NCBI RefSeq assembly: GCF_001858325.1
Contig: NZ_MBPP01000004.1
Location: forward strand, 1-64,000
Direction of reading: 5' to 3'
Source of the DNA: Marinobacter sp. AC-23
GTDB taxonomy: Bacteria > Pseudomonadota > Gammaproteobacteria > Pseudomonadales > Oleiphilaceae
DNA: 64,000 bases
Below the pieces are notes generated by a model that was not told the DNA's origin, made no database searches, and saw only the letters and a program-made list of their open reading frames with translations. This document shows, piece after piece, positions 62,157 to 64,000 of this stretch. Made by a program: the position numbers and the translations under genes. Numbering within the stretch: position 1 is the first letter of the stretch; every line of letters begins with the position of its first letter.

Positions 62157-62215
62157 GCTATAACTTAAAACTCTAACCGCAAGACTTCTTATAGCCTTAT
62201 TGCCTCTGGTATAGT
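62157..62215 (+). promoter_or_regulatory. Inverted repeat and -10 element upstream of cysD
   Basis: GCTATAA (62157-62163) and TTATAGC (62189-62195) are perfect 7-base arms with centres 32 bases apart, three helical turns. TATAGT (62210-62215) follows as a possible -10 with a poor -35, as at activated promoters. A CysB-type activator is a guess. Confidence 0.4.
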
Positions 62216-62264
62216 TACCCCTTCACTTTGCATGCCTTTAAGGCCCGCGCGGCAACGGATTATC

Positions 62265-63173
62265 ATGACCACATACAACCTTACGCATCTGAAGCAACTG
62301 GAAGCGGAAAGCATCCACATCATCCGAGAAGTGGCCGCCGAGTTTGATAACCCGGTGATGCTCTACTCCGTTGGTAAAGACTCTGCGGTGATGTTGCACC
62401 TTGCCCGCAAGGCTTTCTATCCAGGCAAGCTACCCTTCCCCCTGATGCACGTGGACACCACCTGGAAGTTCCGGGACATGATTGATTTCCGCGATCGCAA
62501 GGTAAAGGAATACGGGCTGGATCTGATCGTACACACCAATCAGGATGGCGTAGACCAAGGCATAGGGCCGTTTTCCCACGGCAGCGCGAAACACACAGAT
62601 GTGATGAAAACCCAGGGCCTTAAACAGGCTTTGGACAAATACGGTTTTGATGCTGCATTCGGTGGCGCCCGCCGGGATGAAGAGAAATCCCGGGCCAAAG
62701 AACGGGTCTACTCCTTCCGTGACGAATACCACCGCTGGGATCCCAAGAATCAGCGCCCGGAGCTGTGGAACACGTATAACGGCAAGGTGAACAAGGGCGA
62801 GAGTATCCGGGTATTTCCGCTTTCCAACTGGACCGAGTTGGATATCTGGCAGTACATCTATCTGGAAAATATCGAGATCGTTCCTCTTTACTACTCGGCC
62901 ATACGCCCAGTGGTCGAGCGCGACGGCTCACTGATCATGGTGGACGACGACCGCATGCCCCTGAAAGAGGGGGAAAAACCGATGATGAAATCCATCCGTT
63001 TCCGCACCCTTGGGTGCTACCCGCTGACCGGCGCCATTGAATCCGAGGCAGACACCTTGCCCGAGATTATCCAGGAAATGTTGCTGGCCACCAGTTCAGA
63101 ACGACAAGGCCGCGTGATCGATCACGATTCGGCCGGCTCCATGGAACAGAAAAAGCGCGAAGGGTACTTCTGA
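62265..63173 (+). CDS. cysD: Sulfate adenylyltransferase subunit 2
   Basis: ATP sulfurylase catalytic subunit: sulfate plus ATP to APS. 302 residues. PP-loop [56 protein letters not shown] 62265 begins the conserved [22 protein letters not shown]; the in-frame extension to 62232 lies over an upstream untranslated region. cysN starts 2 bases later. Confidence 0.96.
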   Translation: MTTYNLTHLKQLEAESIHIIREVAAEFDNPVMLYSVGKDSAVMLHLARKAFYPGKLPFPLMHVDTTWKFRDMIDFRDRKVKEYGLDLIVHTNQDGVDQGIGPFSHGSAKHTDVMKTQGLKQALDKYGFDAAFGGARRDEEKSRAKERVYSFRDEYHRWDPKNQRPELWNTYNGKVNKGESIRVFPLSNWTELDIWQYIYLENIEIVPLYYSAIRPVVERDGSLIMVDDDRMPLKEGEKPMMKSIRFRTLGCYPLTGAIESEADTLPEIIQEMLLATSSERQGRVIDHDSAGSMEQKKREGYF

Positions 63174-63174
63174 T

Positions 63175-64000
63175 ATGTCACACCAATCTGATCTCATCGC
63201 CGACGATATTCAGGCTTACCTGAAACAACACGAGAACAAAGAATTGCTGCGCCTATTAACCTGCGGCAGCGTCGACGACGGCAAAAGCACCCTGATCGGC
63301 CGCCTGCTGCACGACACCAAAATGATCTACGAAGATCACATGGCCAGCCTGAAAACCGACAGTGCCAAAATGGGCACCACCGGCGAAAAGCTGGATCTTG
63401 CCCTACTGGTAGATGGCTTGCAGGCCGAGCGGGAACAGGGCATTACCATCGATGTTGCCTATCGGTATTTCTCCACCGACAAGCGCAAGTTCATCATTGC
63501 AGATACGCCGGGGCACGAACAATACACCCGCAACATGGCCACTGGCGCTTCAACGGCACAGGTAGCCATCTTGATGATCGACGCCCGCCGTGGGGTGCTC
63601 ACCCAGACACGCCGGCACTCTTTTATCGCCTCCTTGCTTGGCATCCGGCACATCGTAGTAGCTGTGAACAAGATGGATTTGGTGGACTTCAGCGAAGACC
63701 GTTTCAACGAGATTCGAGAGGAATATCTGGCCTTCGCCGCCAGACTGGGGCTGACGGACATCCGCTTTGTGCCAATCTCGGCGCTGGAAGGCGATAACGT
63801 AGTCAACCGTAGCGAGAATACACCCTGGTTTAGCGGCAAGCCGCTGATGGACATCCTGGAAACAGTCGAGGTAAACCGCGACAAAAACCTGGAGCACTTC
63901 CGGTTCCCGGTGCAATACGTTAACCGGCCCAACCTGAACTTCCGCGGCTTCTGCGGCACCATTGCCTCCGGCGTGATTCGCCCGGGCGATAAGGTTATGG
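63175..64000 (+). CDS. cysN: Sulfate adenylyltransferase subunit 1 (GTPase), cut by window edge
   Basis: GTPase subunit of ATP sulfurylase, translation-factor fold. About 275 residues are visible. G1 [16 protein letters not shown]3 [10 protein letters not shown]4 VNKMD; the beta-barrel domain 2 begins at [14 protein letters not shown] 63175, 1 base after the cysD stop. The end, and whether a CysC kinase domain is fused, lies outside the window. Confidence 0.96.
   Translation, partial: MSHQSDLIADDIQAYLKQHENKELLRLLTCGSVDDGKSTLIGRLLHDTKMIYEDHMASLKTDSAKMGTTGEKLDLALLVDGLQAEREQGITIDVAYRYFSTDKRKFIIADTPGHEQYTRNMATGASTAQVAILMIDARRGVLTQTRRHSFIASLLGIRHIVVAVNKMDLVDFSEDRFNEIREEYLAFAARLGLTDIRFVPISALEGDNVVNRSENTPWFSGKPLMDILETVEVNRDKNLEHFRFPVQYVNRPNLNFRGFCGTIASGVIRPGDKVM

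Overview
The window reads as chromosome of a Marinobacter-like marine gammaproteobacterium. This is inferred from gene content and order: pilA divergent from pilBCD-coaE, mlaFEDCB-ibaG-murA-hisGDC divergent from kdsD-kdsC-lptCAB-rpoN-hpf-ptsN-rapZ-ptsO, mreBCD-maf-rng-yhdP, gatCAB, a two-subunit pyruvate carboxylase and cysDN. No rRNA, tRNA or CRISPR array was seen. The only mobile-element trace is the 3' part of an IS30-type transposase entering from the left edge.

Layout. 0-3.3 kb: IS30 transposase end, then (minus strand) an O-antigen-ligase/TfpO-like pilin glycosyltransferase and two type IV pilins, with duplicated 72-bp terminator segments around the distal pilin and ligase. 3.7-8.2 kb: pilB, pilC, pilD, coaE. 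8.1-17.6 kb: a predicted exported beta-rich protein, trmO, a hybrid histidine kinase, yacG, a YfaZ-like porin, a large lipoprotein of unknown function, a Bax-like glucosaminidase and an acyltransferase. 17.6-23.8 kb (minus): a MalT-type LuxR activator beside a DUF1329/DUF1302 pair. 24-31.5 kb: zapE, zapG, a Nif3-family protein, then hisC-hisD-hisG-murA-ibaG-mlaB. 31.5-43.8 kb: mlaCDEF (minus) and the lipopolysaccharide export, sigma-54 and nitrogen-PTS block (plus), mgtE and darP. 43.9-52.1 kb (minus): yhdP, rng, maf, mreD, mreC, mreB. 52.4-64 kb: a BON-MscS channel, gatCAB, a LysR regulator divergent from pycAB, a PilZ protein, cysD and the start of cysN.

The genes form coherent envelope modules: type IV pilus assembly (pilins, PilB motor, PilC platform, PilD peptidase, glycosyltransferase), outer-membrane lipid asymmetry (Mla), LPS synthesis and export (Kds, Lpt), rod shape (Mre) and peptidoglycan precursor synthesis (MurA). 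RpoN is encoded here, and a good sigma-54 promoter lies upstream of the pilin gene.

The most striking property of the sequence is technical or evolutionary. Fourteen otherwise well-conserved genes, several housekeeping (hisC, mlaD, kdsD, pilD, yhdP), are interrupted by about sixteen small frameshifts. Nearly all are repaired by adding back a single base, usually a C in the context GC[C]T, and each repaired gene returns to normal family length. I read these as systematic base-calling deletions rather than real gene decay, and annotate the genes across the breaks. No clearly new biological system was identified. The best candidates for follow-up are the pilin/ligase cassette with its repeats, the ATT start of mreC, the MalT-like/DUF1302 locus with its palindrome, and the unknown 729-residue lipoprotein.
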